Shown: piece by piece, positions 7,722 through 15,487 of the stretch | Layout: each line of letters opens with the position of its first letter | Numbering within the stretch: position 1 is the stretch's first letter | NCBI GenBank assembly: GCA_023447635.1 | Contig: JAEXNA010000204.1 | Coordinates: 1 to 18,729, forward strand | Length of the DNA: 18,729 nucleotides | Reading direction: 5' to 3' | Source: Vulcanimicrobiota bacterium | GTDB taxonomy: Bacteria; Vulcanimicrobiota; Xenobia; Xenobiales; JADMJV01 | Notes under the pieces: generated by a model | Databases searched by the model: none | What the model saw: the letters and a program-made list of their open reading frames with translations, nothing else | Told to the model about the DNA's origin: nothing | Translations under genes and position numbers: made by a program

Positions 7722-8414
7722 TTGCCTTCAAAGTTTGCCACTGCTACTGCCACCGCCGCCGTTTACTGCATGATGCTGGTCGCCTTCAAACAGGCCAACG
7801 CCGAGAGCCGATTCCAACCGCTCTCCTTTACCTCTCTGGGACGCCACAAGGCCGCTCGCTCAAGCAAGGGCCACGACGGAGCCACCCTGGGCTGTTCAAA
7901 GTTCACCCAGTTCCTCACCGAGCACACCAGTTCGAAAGTCCCCAAGACGCCCCCTTACGACCCGGTCATCTCGGCCACCATCCGCGAGTTCAACACGGAC
8001 ATCTCGCGCGAAGGGTCGGAAAAACTCGCCCGCCTGATCGAGGGCACCGCGAACATGTACGGCGTCGACCCCTACCTGGTCGCCGCCCTGGTCTCTCAAG
8101 AGTCGGCCTTCTACGCCAACGCCGTCTCGCCGGTCGGCGCTCTGGGACTGGGCCAACTGATGCCCGGCACCGCCAGCGACCTGGGCGTGAACCCCAGGAT
8201 TCCCAAGGAAAATCTGGACGGCTGCGTGCGCTACCTGGCCCAGAATCTGGACACCTGGTCCCACACCAAAGACCCCATCGCTTACGCGCTAGCCTCGTAC
8301 AACGCCGGCCCCGGAGCGGTCGCCAGGTTTGGAGGGGTCCCTCCGTATCAGGAAACCCGCCACTACGTCGCGGTGATCAAACAGCGCTACAGCCAACTGC
8401 GGGCCCGAGCCTAA
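7722..8414 (+). CDS. Secreted lytic transglycosylase, SLT domain
   Basis: 230 aa. It cleaves the MurNAc-GlcNAc bond of peptidoglycan with formation of the 1,6-anhydro end, in the periplasm or cell wall. Residues 1-27 are a signal peptide ending QANA. Residues 28-95 are a variable linker. The SLT (Slt70/goose-lysozyme-like) domain runs from about 100 to the end: catalytic Glu127 in SQESAF, then SPVGALGLGQLMPGTA (136-151), SYNAGPGAV (192-200) and the closing ETRHYV. The start is TTG at 7722, chosen because GGGAG stands 6 nt upstream and the signal peptide begins there; no in-frame ATG occurs before the hydrophobic core. It is a single-gene unit between two terminators. Confidence 0.9.
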   Translation: MPSKFATATATAAVYCMMLVAFKQANAESRFQPLSFTSLGRHKAARSSKGHDGATLGCSKFTQFLTEHTSSKVPKTPPYDPVISATIREFNTDISREGSEKLARLIEGTANMYGVDPYLVAALVSQESAFYANAVSPVGALGLGQLMPGTASDLGVNPRIPKENLDGCVRYLAQNLDTWSHTKDPIAYALASYNAGPGAVARFGGVPPYQETRHYVAVIKQRYSQLRARA

Positions 8415-8432
8415 ATGCACTCCAACCGACTG

Positions 8433-8470
8433 GGGAAAGCCTCGCCCTCTACGGCGGGGCTTTCCCTCTT
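8433..8470 (+). terminator. Intrinsic terminator after the lytic transglycosylase
   Basis: GGGAAAGCC-T-CGCC (8433-8446) pairs with GGCG-G-GGCTTTCCC (8453-8466), a 14-bp stem with one G-U pair, followed by a modest T-rich TCTT. It stands between convergent genes, 21 nt before the end of the LysR gene, and may serve both. Confidence 0.75.
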
Positions 8471-8490
8471 CTACGGCCTTCGCGCCTTTA

Positions 8491-9381
8491 TCAGCGCGTC
8501 AACCAGGCCTGAGCGAAGCGCAGAAACTCTCGCACCCTGGGCGGCTGGCCCAGGGGATCGTGGTGGACCAGATAGATCGGCCGGGACTCGCAAACGTAGT
8601 CCTCCAACAGCCGGACCAGGCGTCCCGACCCGACCAGGTCACGCACGAAGTATTCCGGCACTTTCGCGATGCCCAGCCCGGCCAACAGCGGCTCCAGCAA
8701 GGCGGTGTGGTAGTTACAGGCCAGGTGGCCGTCGACCTCGACCACCTCGACCCGCCGCTCCTTGCGAAAGGTCCAGCGGCGGTTCCTGTCCGGGTTCAGA
8801 TAGAGCAGGCACTCGTTCCCGGCCAGGTCGGTGGGAGTTTCCGGCCGGGGCCGGTCCCGGAGGTAGGTTGGAGAGGCGCAGACGACGTCTTCCATCACCC
8901 CCAGCGGAGTCAGCGAGAGCGTCTGCGGCGGATGGTCGGTGATGCGAAAGGAGAGGTCGAAATCGTTGCTCAGCAGGTCGATGTGCCGATTGTCCAGCAC
9001 CAGGTCGACCCGAACAGCGGGAAAGCGAGCGCAAAAATCCGTCACCAGATCACCCAGAAAGGTCTGGCCGTAGGTGATGGGAGCGCTGATCCTCAGCAAC
9101 CCCGACACTTCATGGCCGCGACTCTGGGCCAACTGCAGACCTTCTCGGGCCGTCTCGACCATGCGTCGACAGTAGTCGTGGAAAGTTCGCCCCTCTTCGG
9201 TCAGGCGCAGCGTTCGCGTCGTCCGTCGCAGCAGACGGACCCCGAGACGAGCCTCGAGCGAGGAGATCTGGCGGCTGAGGTGAGCCTTGGAAACCCCCAG
9301 CCTGGCTGCCGCCGCGGTAAAGGTGCCCTGCTCGACCACCTCGGCGAAGGCCGCCATTTCACTGTAGCTCTCGATCAGCAT
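8491..9381 (-). CDS. LysR-family transcriptional regulator
   Basis: 296 aa, normal length for the family. Residues 1-60 form the winged helix-turn-helix (FAEVVEQGTFTAAAARLGVSKAHLSRQISSLEARLGVRLL, with RRTTRTLRLTEEG following). Residues about 90-296 are the periplasmic-binding-protein-like effector domain (GLLRISAPITYGQTFLG, LVTDFCARFPAVRVDL, GIAKVPEYFV). The subgroup resembles regulators of the YafC/DsdC-like sort that often sit divergent to an oxidoreductase. The start at 9381 is supported by GAGG 6 nt upstream. It very likely controls the divergent SDR gene and itself through the dyad that covers its start codon. The ligand is not known. Confidence 0.92.
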   Translation of the reverse strand: MLIESYSEMAAFAEVVEQGTFTAAAARLGVSKAHLSRQISSLEARLGVRLLRRTTRTLRLTEEGRTFHDYCRRMVETAREGLQLAQSRGHEVSGLLRISAPITYGQTFLGDLVTDFCARFPAVRVDLVLDNRHIDLLSNDFDLSFRITDHPPQTLSLTPLGVMEDVVCASPTYLRDRPRPETPTDLAGNECLLYLNPDRNRRWTFRKERRVEVVEVDGHLACNYHTALLEPLLAGLGIAKVPEYFVRDLVGSGRLVRLLEDYVCESRPIYLVHHDPLGQPPRVREFLRFAQAWLTR

Positions 9382-9402
9382 TGTTTCCTCACAGAAACAA
9401 TG
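9379..9402. promoter_or_regulatory. Perfect 9-bp dyad, probable LysR operator
   Basis: CATTGTTTC (9379-9387) and GAAACAATG (9394-9402) are exact inverted arms with a 6-nt spacer. The left arm includes the ATG of the LysR gene on the minus strand, and the dyad lies 18 bp upstream of the -35 of the SDR promoter. The position suits autorepression and activation of the divergent gene. The same fold in the mRNA would pair the start codon region. Confidence 0.6.
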
Positions 9403-9419
9403 AGTTCTGCGAGAGCCAG

Positions 9420-9448
9420 TTTATTCATCCCTGACGGCCAAGTATAGT
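9420..9448 (+). promoter_or_regulatory. Promoter of the divergent SDR gene
   Basis: TATAGT (9443-9448) is a good -10; TTTATT (9420-9425) stands exactly 17 bp upstream as a weak -35. A weak -35 is typical of an activator-dependent promoter, in line with the adjacent LysR operator. The -10 lies 29 nt before the ATG. Confidence 0.5.
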
Positions 9449-9477
9449 CTGGGAAAGCGAAAGGATTGAACCCACCT

Positions 9478-10275
9478 ATGAACTTGAACCTGAACGGAAA
9501 ACGCGCCCTCGTCTCGGCCTCTTCCTCCGGCATCGGCTACTCCATCGCCCTGCGCCTGGCCAAAGAAGGCGCCGAAGTGATCCTGAACGGGCGCAGCGAC
9601 GAGACTGTCAAAGTTGCCCTGGCCAAAGCCAAAGAGGAAGCGCCCGAGGCGAAATTCCTGACCCTGGCGGCCGACCTTGGCACAGCTGACGGCGCCCAGC
9701 GCGCTATCACCGACTACCCCGAAGTGGACATCCTGGTCAACAACCTGGGCATCTACTGGCCGGCCGAGTTCGCCGAGACCACGGACGAGGACTGGACCCG
9801 CATCTTCGAAGTGAACGTGATGAGCGGCGTGCGCCTGACCCGCCACTACTTCCCGCGCATGATCAAGGCCGACTGGGGCCGCGTGATCTTCATCGCCAGC
9901 GAGTCGGCCATCATGATCCCCAAGGAGATGATCCACTACGGCTTCTCGAAGTCGGCTCAGTTGGCCATCTCCTCCGGCCTGGCCCAGCACACGAAGGGCA
10001 CCGGCGTGACCGTGAACAGCGTGCTGCCCGGTCCGACCCAGACCGACAACGTGATCGAATTTATGAAATCGGTGATTCCCGGTTCAGCCGACAAAGAGCC
10101 GACCGAAATCGGTCGCGACTTTATCGCCGAGCACCGCCCCGGTTCCCTGCTCGGAAGGCTAATCGACCCGGACGAGATCGCCTCGCTGGTGGCCTTCGTG
10201 GCCAGCCCCTTGTCGGCCGCCATCAACGGCGCCGCCTTGCGCACCGAGGGCGGACTGGTGCAGTCGATCATCTAG
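9478..10275 (+). CDS. SDR family oxidoreductase
   Basis: 265 aa, full-length classical-type SDR with a Rossmann fold. The nucleotide loop is SASSSGIG (13-20) in place of the usual TGxxxGIG, and NNLG (88-91) replaces NNAG. Both variants occur in a known SDR subgroup. Asn114, Ser141 or Ser143, Tyr154 and Lys158 (YGFSK) form the catalytic set, and PGPTQTD follows as usual. The substrate cannot be inferred. The in-frame TTG at 9466 is directly next to AAAGGA, too close for initiation, so I place the start at the ATG at 9478 (AAAGGA 12 nt upstream). It is divergent from a LysR regulator that probably controls it. Confidence 0.88.
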   Translation: MNLNLNGKRALVSASSSGIGYSIALRLAKEGAEVILNGRSDETVKVALAKAKEEAPEAKFLTLAADLGTADGAQRAITDYPEVDILVNNLGIYWPAEFAETTDEDWTRIFEVNVMSGVRLTRHYFPRMIKADWGRVIFIASESAIMIPKEMIHYGFSKSAQLAISSGLAQHTKGTGVTVNSVLPGPTQTDNVIEFMKSVIPGSADKEPTEIGRDFIAEHRPGSLLGRLIDPDEIASLVAFVASPLSAAINGAALRTEGGLVQSII

Positions 10276-10296
10276 CGGTCGCTGTCCCAGAATGAG

Positions 10297-10333
10297 AAAG
10301 GGCGAGAGGGTCACACGACCCGCTCGCCCTTTT
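10297..10333 (+). terminator. Bidirectional-type intrinsic terminator between SDR and nupC-like gene
   Basis: AAAGGGCGAG-A-GGGTC (10297-10312) pairs with GACCC-G-CTCGCCCTTT (10317-10332): 15 bp with one mismatch and a 4-nt loop, flanked by T on the plus strand and A on the other side. It lies 21 bp from each of two convergent stop codons and probably ends both transcripts. Confidence 0.92.
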
Positions 10334-10353
10334 CCGTTAGCCGCCCAGGCGCC

Positions 10354-11601
10354 TTACCAGATCAGCAGACCTGCGATGGTGGCGGTCAAGCACGAAGCCA
10401 GAGCGCCGGCCAGCATCGCGCGCGGGCCCAGGATGGCCAATTCGCCGCGACGCTCGGGAGCGATACCGCCCACGCAGCCGATGTTGATGGCAATCGAGCT
10501 AAGGTTAGCGAAGCCGCAGAGCGCGAAGGTCGCGATGGTGGCGCCTTCTTCGGTCAGTTTGCGACCGGCCGCGTCGGTGCCCTTGATAATGCTCGAGAGG
10601 TCGAGGTAGGCCACGAACTCGTTGAGCACGATCTTCTGGCCCAGCAGTCCGCCCACCACGTGGATGTCGGAGGCGGGAACGCCCATCAGGAAGGTCAGCG
10701 GGCTGAACACCCAGCCCAGGATCTTCTGCATCGAGAGCGGCTCCATCCCCAGGTACGAGGTCAGGCTCAGCATGTAGTTGATCAGCGCGATCAAGGCGAT
10801 GAAGGCGATCAGCAGGCCACCTACGATAAAGGCGAGATGCATACCGTCGAGCGCGCCTTTGGAGGCGGCTTCGATGACCGACGATTCGGTCTTCTCGACC
10901 GACATCTTGACCTCGCCTTTGGTCTTCGACTCTTCCGTCTCCGGCACCATCAGCTTGGCCATCACCAGACCCGCGGGCGCTCCCATGATGGAGGCGGCCA
11001 GCAGGTGAGGCGCCCACTCGCTGCCCAGCATTCCGATGAACGAGGCCATCACCGAACCGGCGATCGTCGCCATACCGCCGGTCATGATCGCCATCAGTTC
11101 GGATTTCGTCATCTCCGGGATGTACGGCTTGATCAGGAGCGGCGCTTCCGACTGCCCCACGAACACCGTGCCGACCGCCGACAGGCTCTCCGCGCCCGAG
11201 GTGCCCATGGTGCGCACCATCAGTTTGGCCACGAAGTTCACGATCAGCTGCATGATGCCCAGGTAGTAGGCGATATTCATCAGCGAGCCGACGAAGATGA
11301 TAGCGGGCAGCACCTTGAAGGCGAAGATGAAGCCGAAGGTCTCGGGCTTGCGCACCAGGTCGCCAAAGATGAAGGCGGCGCCTTCGTCCGAGAAGTGCAG
11401 CAGTTGCGAAACCGCCGCGCCCAGACCCTGGAACACCTGGGCTCCGACGCTGGTCTTGAGGATAAAGATAGCCAGGGCGAGTTGGATGCCCAGCCCCCAG
11501 AGGATCAGTTTGGGCTTGATCGCCTTCCGGTCGGTGGACAGGGCCACTCCGATCCCCAGAATCACGGGGATGCCGAGAAGGCCGATAAAGTCATGCAGCA
11601 T
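10354..11601 (-). CDS. Concentrative nucleoside transporter, CNT/NupC family
   Basis: 415 aa, an inner-membrane cation-coupled nucleoside importer. The N-terminal three helices are followed by the gate-like domain and the transport core. Family motifs are present: GQSEAPLLIKPY (149-160), NEFVAY (327-332) and CGFANLSSIAINIG (362-375); Gln/Glu of the first and Asn/Ser of the last line the nucleoside site in characterised CNTs. A charged stretch (about 219-245, Glu/Lys rich) forms a cytoplasmic loop. The start at 11601 has only a weak, distant ribosome-binding site (GAGG, 13 nt). It lies downstream of the APC permease gene on the same strand, separated by 155 bp with hairpins, so it is probably a separate unit. 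Specificity (nucleoside, H+ or Na+) is not decided. Confidence 0.9.
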   Translation of the reverse strand: MLHDFIGLLGIPVILGIGVALSTDRKAIKPKLILWGLGIQLALAIFILKTSVGAQVFQGLGAAVSQLLHFSDEGAAFIFGDLVRKPETFGFIFAFKVLPAIIFVGSLMNIAYYLGIMQLIVNFVAKLMVRTMGTSGAESLSAVGTVFVGQSEAPLLIKPYIPEMTKSELMAIMTGGMATIAGSVMASFIGMLGSEWAPHLLAASIMGAPAGLVMAKLMVPETEESKTKGEVKMSVEKTESSVIEAASKGALDGMHLAFIVGGLLIAFIALIALINYMLSLTSYLGMEPLSMQKILGWVFSPLTFLMGVPASDIHVVGGLLGQKIVLNEFVAYLDLSSIIKGTDAAGRKLTEEGATIATFALCGFANLSSIAINIGCVGGIAPERRGELAILGPRAMLAGALASCLTATIAGLLIW

Positions 11602-11701
11602 GGTCGCGCGCTCGCCTCACTGTGAAATTTTTCGCGGACTCCTTCGTAAGTCGAGCGCTCTGCCCTACTCACTGCCCCTGTCCGCCGAAGGGGAGATATG
11701 T

Positions 11702-11752
11702 GGAGAGCGAGACCTCTCGCGAGGTCTCGCTCTCTGACCGCCAAAAGGGCGG
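11702..11752 (-). terminator. Paired hairpins downstream of the amino-acid permease gene
   Basis: Immediately after the permease stop codon is CCGCC-AAAAG-GGCGG (11738-11752), then a 13-bp perfect stem AGAGCGAGACCTC-TCGC-GAGGTCTCGCTCT (11704-11733), extended by flanking pairs. Neither has a strong U-tract on the minus strand. They may end the permease transcript or protect its 3' end. Confidence 0.55.
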
Positions 11753-11756
11753 GGTT

Positions 11757-13409
11757 CTAGTGGGTGGCGTCGGGCAGCACGAAGTCGTCTTCGGCGTCCG
11801 GGTCTCCCTTGTAGTGCGGGCTCAGCTTACTGTGGCTGCGTCCGTAGAAGAAGTAGATGGCGAATCCGATCAACAGCCAGATGGCCAGTCGCACCCAGGC
11901 TTCCATCGACAACTGCACCATCAGGAAGATGTTAGCGCCCATTCCCAGGATGGGAACCAGCGGCACCAGAGGGCAGCGGAAGGTGGTCGGCAGGCTGCGG
12001 GTCGGCTGCATGAAGAAGTAGATGGTCGGAATCAGCGTGATGATCGCGCCGATCACGGTGAGGGCTAGTTTGTAGCCGTCCGAGTGCTCGGACTTGGCGC
12101 CGTCCAGGTATTCGGCCAGGCCCTTACAGAGCACGGCCAGACCCACGGACAAGACCAGGGTCATTCCCACGGCAGGACCGGGCTTGGCCTCGTCCTTGTA
12201 GCGCAGAATCAGGATGCTTCCCGACACCACCACGAAGGCGAAGAGGGTTCCGATACTCACCGTGTGGTGCAGCGTTTCCATCGGTACGATGGCGGCCATG
12301 AAGGCGGCGATACAGCCGGCCAGGATCTGAGCGTTGGCGGGGGTTCCCGACTGGGGACGGATCTTGGCGAACCAGGGCCAGAGCAGGCCGTCGCGGGCCA
12401 TGGCGAACCAGATGCGGGGCTGCGACATCAGCAGCACCAGAACGACGGTCGTCAGACCGACGAATCCGCCGAGGCTGATCAGGAACTGCGCCTTGGTGTT
12501 ACCGACGTCGCCGAAAGCTGCGGCGAGCGGGGCACCCGAGTCGATGGTGGCGAACGGCACCATACCGGTGATGACGGCCGAGACCATCACGTAGAGAAGC
12601 GTACAGATCAGCAGCGAGGCGATGATGCCGATAGGCAGGTCGCGGTTGGGGTCTTTCACCTCTTCAGCGGCGGTAGAGACCGCGTCAAATCCGATGTAGG
12701 CGAAGAACACCAGCGCCGACCCCTGGATAACACCGCTCCAGCCGAACGGCAGGAAAGGGTCCCAGTTGGCCGGTTCGACGTACGTGCTACCTGCCACGAT
12801 GACGAAGAGCACCACGAACATCTTGATCGCTACCATCGCGGCGTTGAAGCGCGCGGATTCCTTGACGCCCCGGCAGAGCAGGGCGGTCAGGACAGCGATC
12901 AGGGCGACGGCGCCCATGTTGAAGTGCAGTTCGGTCTCACCGATGGTGCCGACGGGGATGTCGATCATCCATTTTGGGATGGTGAACCCGCAGGCCTTGA
13001 GAAACTGCTCGAGATAGTGAGTCCAGCCTACCGCTACCGTCGAGGCGCCGATGGTGTACTCCAGGATCAAGTCCCAGCCGATGATCCAGGCGAAGACTTC
13101 GCCCACGGTGGCGTACGCGTAGGTGTAGGCCGAACCCGAGATCGGCATCTTGGTGGCGAACTCCGTGTAGCACAGAGCCGCCAGAATACAGGCGATGCCC
13201 GCGAAAATGTAGCTCAGCAAGATACCAGGTCCGGCCGCATCTTTGGCGGCCGTCCCGGTGAGCACGAAGATGCCCGAACCGATGATGGCTCCCACCCCGA
13301 TGGCGGTCAGATCCCAGGCGCCCAGAACGCGCTTGAGACCGCCTTCTTTCTGGGCGGCCTGCTTGAGAATCTTGTCCAGAGACTTGGTTCTTAAAAGAGA
13401 ATGGCTCAT
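11757..13409 (-). CDS. APC superfamily cationic amino-acid transporter (CAT family)
   Basis: 550 aa, 12 or more predicted membrane helices. The first helix carries the glycine motif GVGAIIGSGIFVLTG (38-52) that binds the amino-acid backbone in APC transporters. GSAYTYAYATVGE and the stretch ALVFFAYIGFDAVSTAAEEVKDPNRDLPIGI are typical of the CAT/YfnA branch, which imports cationic or broad-range amino acids. The C-terminus is acidic and cytoplasmic (GDPDAEDDFVLPDATH). The frame is open to 13508, but MSHSLLRTKSLDKIL is the usual start of the family, and GGTGAG lies 6 nt before the ATG at 13409. The gene is divergent from rmlB. Substrate specificity is inferred from family only. Confidence 0.9.
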   Translation of the reverse strand: MSHSLLRTKSLDKILKQAAQKEGGLKRVLGAWDLTAIGVGAIIGSGIFVLTGTAAKDAAGPGILLSYIFAGIACILAALCYTEFATKMPISGSAYTYAYATVGEVFAWIIGWDLILEYTIGASTVAVGWTHYLEQFLKACGFTIPKWMIDIPVGTIGETELHFNMGAVALIAVLTALLCRGVKESARFNAAMVAIKMFVVLFVIVAGSTYVEPANWDPFLPFGWSGVIQGSALVFFAYIGFDAVSTAAEEVKDPNRDLPIGIIASLLICTLLYVMVSAVITGMVPFATIDSGAPLAAAFGDVGNTKAQFLISLGGFVGLTTVVLVLLMSQPRIWFAMARDGLLWPWFAKIRPQSGTPANAQILAGCIAAFMAAIVPMETLHHTVSIGTLFAFVVVSGSILILRYKDEAKPGPAVGMTLVLSVGLAVLCKGLAEYLDGAKSEHSDGYKLALTVIGAIITLIPTIYFFMQPTRSLPTTFRCPLVPLVPILGMGANIFLMVQLSMEAWVRLAIWLLIGFAIYFFYGRSHSKLSPHYKGDPDAEDDFVLPDATH

Positions 13410-13595
13410 GACGGGCTCACCGTCTTTCGAGCGTAGAAAATCACACGCGGCATAAAGCCTCCAGATCCGTAGAGATGACCCAAACAGGTTAGACGTTTCC
13501 CCCACCACTCATGTTGACGACATGTTGCCATCGCGACGATGGATAGGCACCCGCCGGCAGGTATCCCCTCCAACCCTTCCTAACCAAGGGAGAGC

Positions 13596-14621
13596 ATGGA
13601 GTATGAAAACATCCTGGTCACGGGCGGCGCCGGCTTCATTGGTTCCCACCTCGTTCGCCATCTGGTAGGGGCCTATCCTGGAAGTAGAGTGCTGAACTAC
13701 GATCGGCTGACCTACGCTGGAAATCTCGCCAACCTGTCGGACCTCGATGCGGCCCCTAACTACCGCTTCGCCCAGGGTTGTTTGACCGACCTCGACCTTT
13801 TACGCTCGCTCTTTGCCGAGCATCGTTTCGACGCGGTCATGCACCTGGCCGCCGAGTCACACGTCGACCGTTCGATCGAGGATCCGCTGGCCTTCGTTCG
13901 CTCCAACACTCTGGGCACGGCGACCCTGCTGCAGGCGGCGCTGGAGGCCTGGAGGGGACGGTTGGAGGGGAAGCGTTTCCTGCACGTCTCGACGGACGAG
14001 GTGTTTGGCAGTCTGGGCTCCGAGGGGTTCTTCCTGGAGACGACCCCGTACGACCCGCGCAGCCCCTACTCCGCCTCCAAGGCAGGCGCCGACCACCTGG
14101 CTCGGGCCTACTTCCATACCTACGGCCTGCCCGTGGTGGTCACCAACTGCTCTAACAATTACGGGCCGTACCAGTACCCCGAGAAGCTGATCCCGGTCGT
14201 GATCTTTTCTATCCTGGCCGGTCGCTCCATCCCGATCTACGGTAAGGGGCAGAACGTGCGCGACTGGCTCTATGTTGGCGACCACGTGAGCGCGCTGGAC
14301 GTTGTCCTCCAGCAGGGCGTGCCTGGAGAGAGCTACAACATCGGAGGTCGCTGCGAGCGCTCGAATCTGGATCTGGTCGGCACCATCTGCGACATCGTCG
14401 ACGAGGTGCGCGGCGCCGCCGTGGGCAGCGCCCGCGACCTGATCTCGTTCGTCACCGACCGCGCCGGCCACGACTTCCGCTACGCCATCGACTGCTCCAA
14501 GATTGAAACCGAACTCGGCTGGAGCCCCAGCCTGACGCTAGAAGACGGCCTGCGCCACACCGTCCGCTGGTACCTGGACAACACGGCCTGGCACCAGGCG
14601 CTCCTGGAGCGACAGAGCTAG
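13596..14621 (+). CDS. rmlB: dTDP-glucose 4,6-dehydratase
   Basis: 341 aa, extended SDR. It converts dTDP-glucose to dTDP-4-keto-6-deoxyglucose with bound NAD+. Visible are TGGAGFIGSHL (9-19) for NAD+, DRLTYAGNLANL (36-47), HLAAESHVDRSI (83-94), the catalytic Thr133-Asp134-Glu135 in STDEVFGSL, and Tyr158/Lys162 in YSASKAG. NCSNNYGPYQYPEKLIP and GQNVRDWLYVGDH are typical of RmlB. AAGGGAG (13586-13592) precedes the ATG closely. It supplies the intermediate for the minus-strand sugar genes it faces, and its TAG overlaps the rmlA TAG within CTAG. No clear promoter is seen; TTGACG at 13514-13519 lacks a well-placed -10. Confidence 0.95.
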   Translation: MEYENILVTGGAGFIGSHLVRHLVGAYPGSRVLNYDRLTYAGNLANLSDLDAAPNYRFAQGCLTDLDLLRSLFAEHRFDAVMHLAAESHVDRSIEDPLAFVRSNTLGTATLLQAALEAWRGRLEGKRFLHVSTDEVFGSLGSEGFFLETTPYDPRSPYSASKAGADHLARAYFHTYGLPVVVTNCSNNYGPYQYPEKLIPVVIFSILAGRSIPIYGKGQNVRDWLYVGDHVSALDVVLQQGVPGESYNIGGRCERSNLDLVGTICDIVDEVRGAAVGSARDLISFVTDRAGHDFRYAIDCSKIETELGWSPSLTLEDGLRHTVRWYLDNTAWHQALLERQS

Positions 14622-15487
14622 ACTTCGTCGTTGAGGACGCGTTGCAGGTACTGGCCGTAGCCGCTGGCTCCGAGTTTGATGCCCAACTGCTCGAGTTGCT
14701 CGGGGCCGATGAAGCCCTGGCGAAAAGCGACCTCTTCGGGGCAGCCGATCTTCAGCCCCTGGCGCTGCTCGACCATCTGCACGAAGTTGCTGGCCACCAG
14801 CAGCGAGTCGAAGGTTCCCGTGTCGAACCAGGCGTTGCCTCGCCCCAGCACCGACACTTGTAGCTTCCCCGCCTCCAGGTAAACCCGGTTGAGGTCGGTG
14901 ATCTCCAACTCTCCGCGCACGCTGGGCTTCAACTCTCGGGCGATTTCGATCACGCTGTTGTCGTAGAAATAGACGCCAGGGACGGCGAAGTTCGAGCGCG
15001 GCTGCTCCGGCTTCTCCTCCAGACTGACCGCCCTCCCCTCCGCATTGAACTCCACCACCCCGTAGGCGCGAGGCTCGGCCACCCGGTAGGCGAACACCGA
15101 AGCGCCGCGGACCTCGCGCTGCGCGGCCAGAGTCTTCTTCAGTCCCGTCCCGTAGAAGATGTTGTCGCCCAGAATCAGCGAGACGGAGTCGTCGCCGATA
15201 AAGCTCTCCCCTATCAGGAAGGCCTGAGCCAGTCCGGCGGGCTGCTCCTGGATGCGGTAGGAGAAGCTCACCCCCCACTCGTGTCCGTCGCCCAGCAGCC
15301 TCTCGAAGCTGGGAAGGTCTTCGGGAGTCGAGATGATCAGGATCTCCCGAATGCCCGCCATCATCAGCACGCTCAGCGGGTAGTAGATCATCGGTTTGTC
15401 GTAAACCGGGATCAACTGCTTGCTCTGAGCCAGAGTGGCGGGGTAAAGACGGGTTCCCCTTCCCCCGGCAAGGACGATGCCTTTCAT
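14618..15487 (-). CDS. rmlA: Glucose-1-phosphate thymidylyltransferase
   Basis: 289 aa. It makes dTDP-glucose from dTTP and glucose-1-phosphate, the first step of deoxysugar synthesis. Motifs: GGRGTRLYP (8-16), SKQLIPVYDKPMIYYPLSVLM region (22-42), LGDNIFYG (106-113) with metal-binding Asp108, EKP (158-160), and AWFDTGTFDSLL (219-230) with Asp222. Length and motifs are normal. GGAGG lies 7 nt before the ATG, and the start overlaps the stop of the upstream glycosyltransferase gene (ATGA), so translation is probably coupled. It is the last gene of a four-gene operon and ends tail to tail with rmlB. Confidence 0.95.
   Translation of the reverse strand: MKGIVLAGGRGTRLYPATLAQSKQLIPVYDKPMIYYPLSVLMMAGIREILIISTPEDLPSFERLLGDGHEWGVSFSYRIQEQPAGLAQAFLIGESFIGDDSVSLILGDNIFYGTGLKKTLAAQREVRGASVFAYRVAEPRAYGVVEFNAEGRAVSLEEKPEQPRSNFAVPGVYFYDNSVIEIARELKPSVRGELEITDLNRVYLEAGKLQVSVLGRGNAWFDTGTFDSLLVASNFVQMVEQRQGLKIGCPEEVAFRQGFIGPEQLEQLGIKLGASGYGQYLQRVLNDEV

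Noticed and set aside
12084..13394. 436-aa open frame antisense to the amino-acid permease
   Set aside because: The composition is His/Gly/Asp/Gln rich and low in hydrophobic residues, typical of a shadow of a membrane-protein gene. There is no ribosome-binding site.
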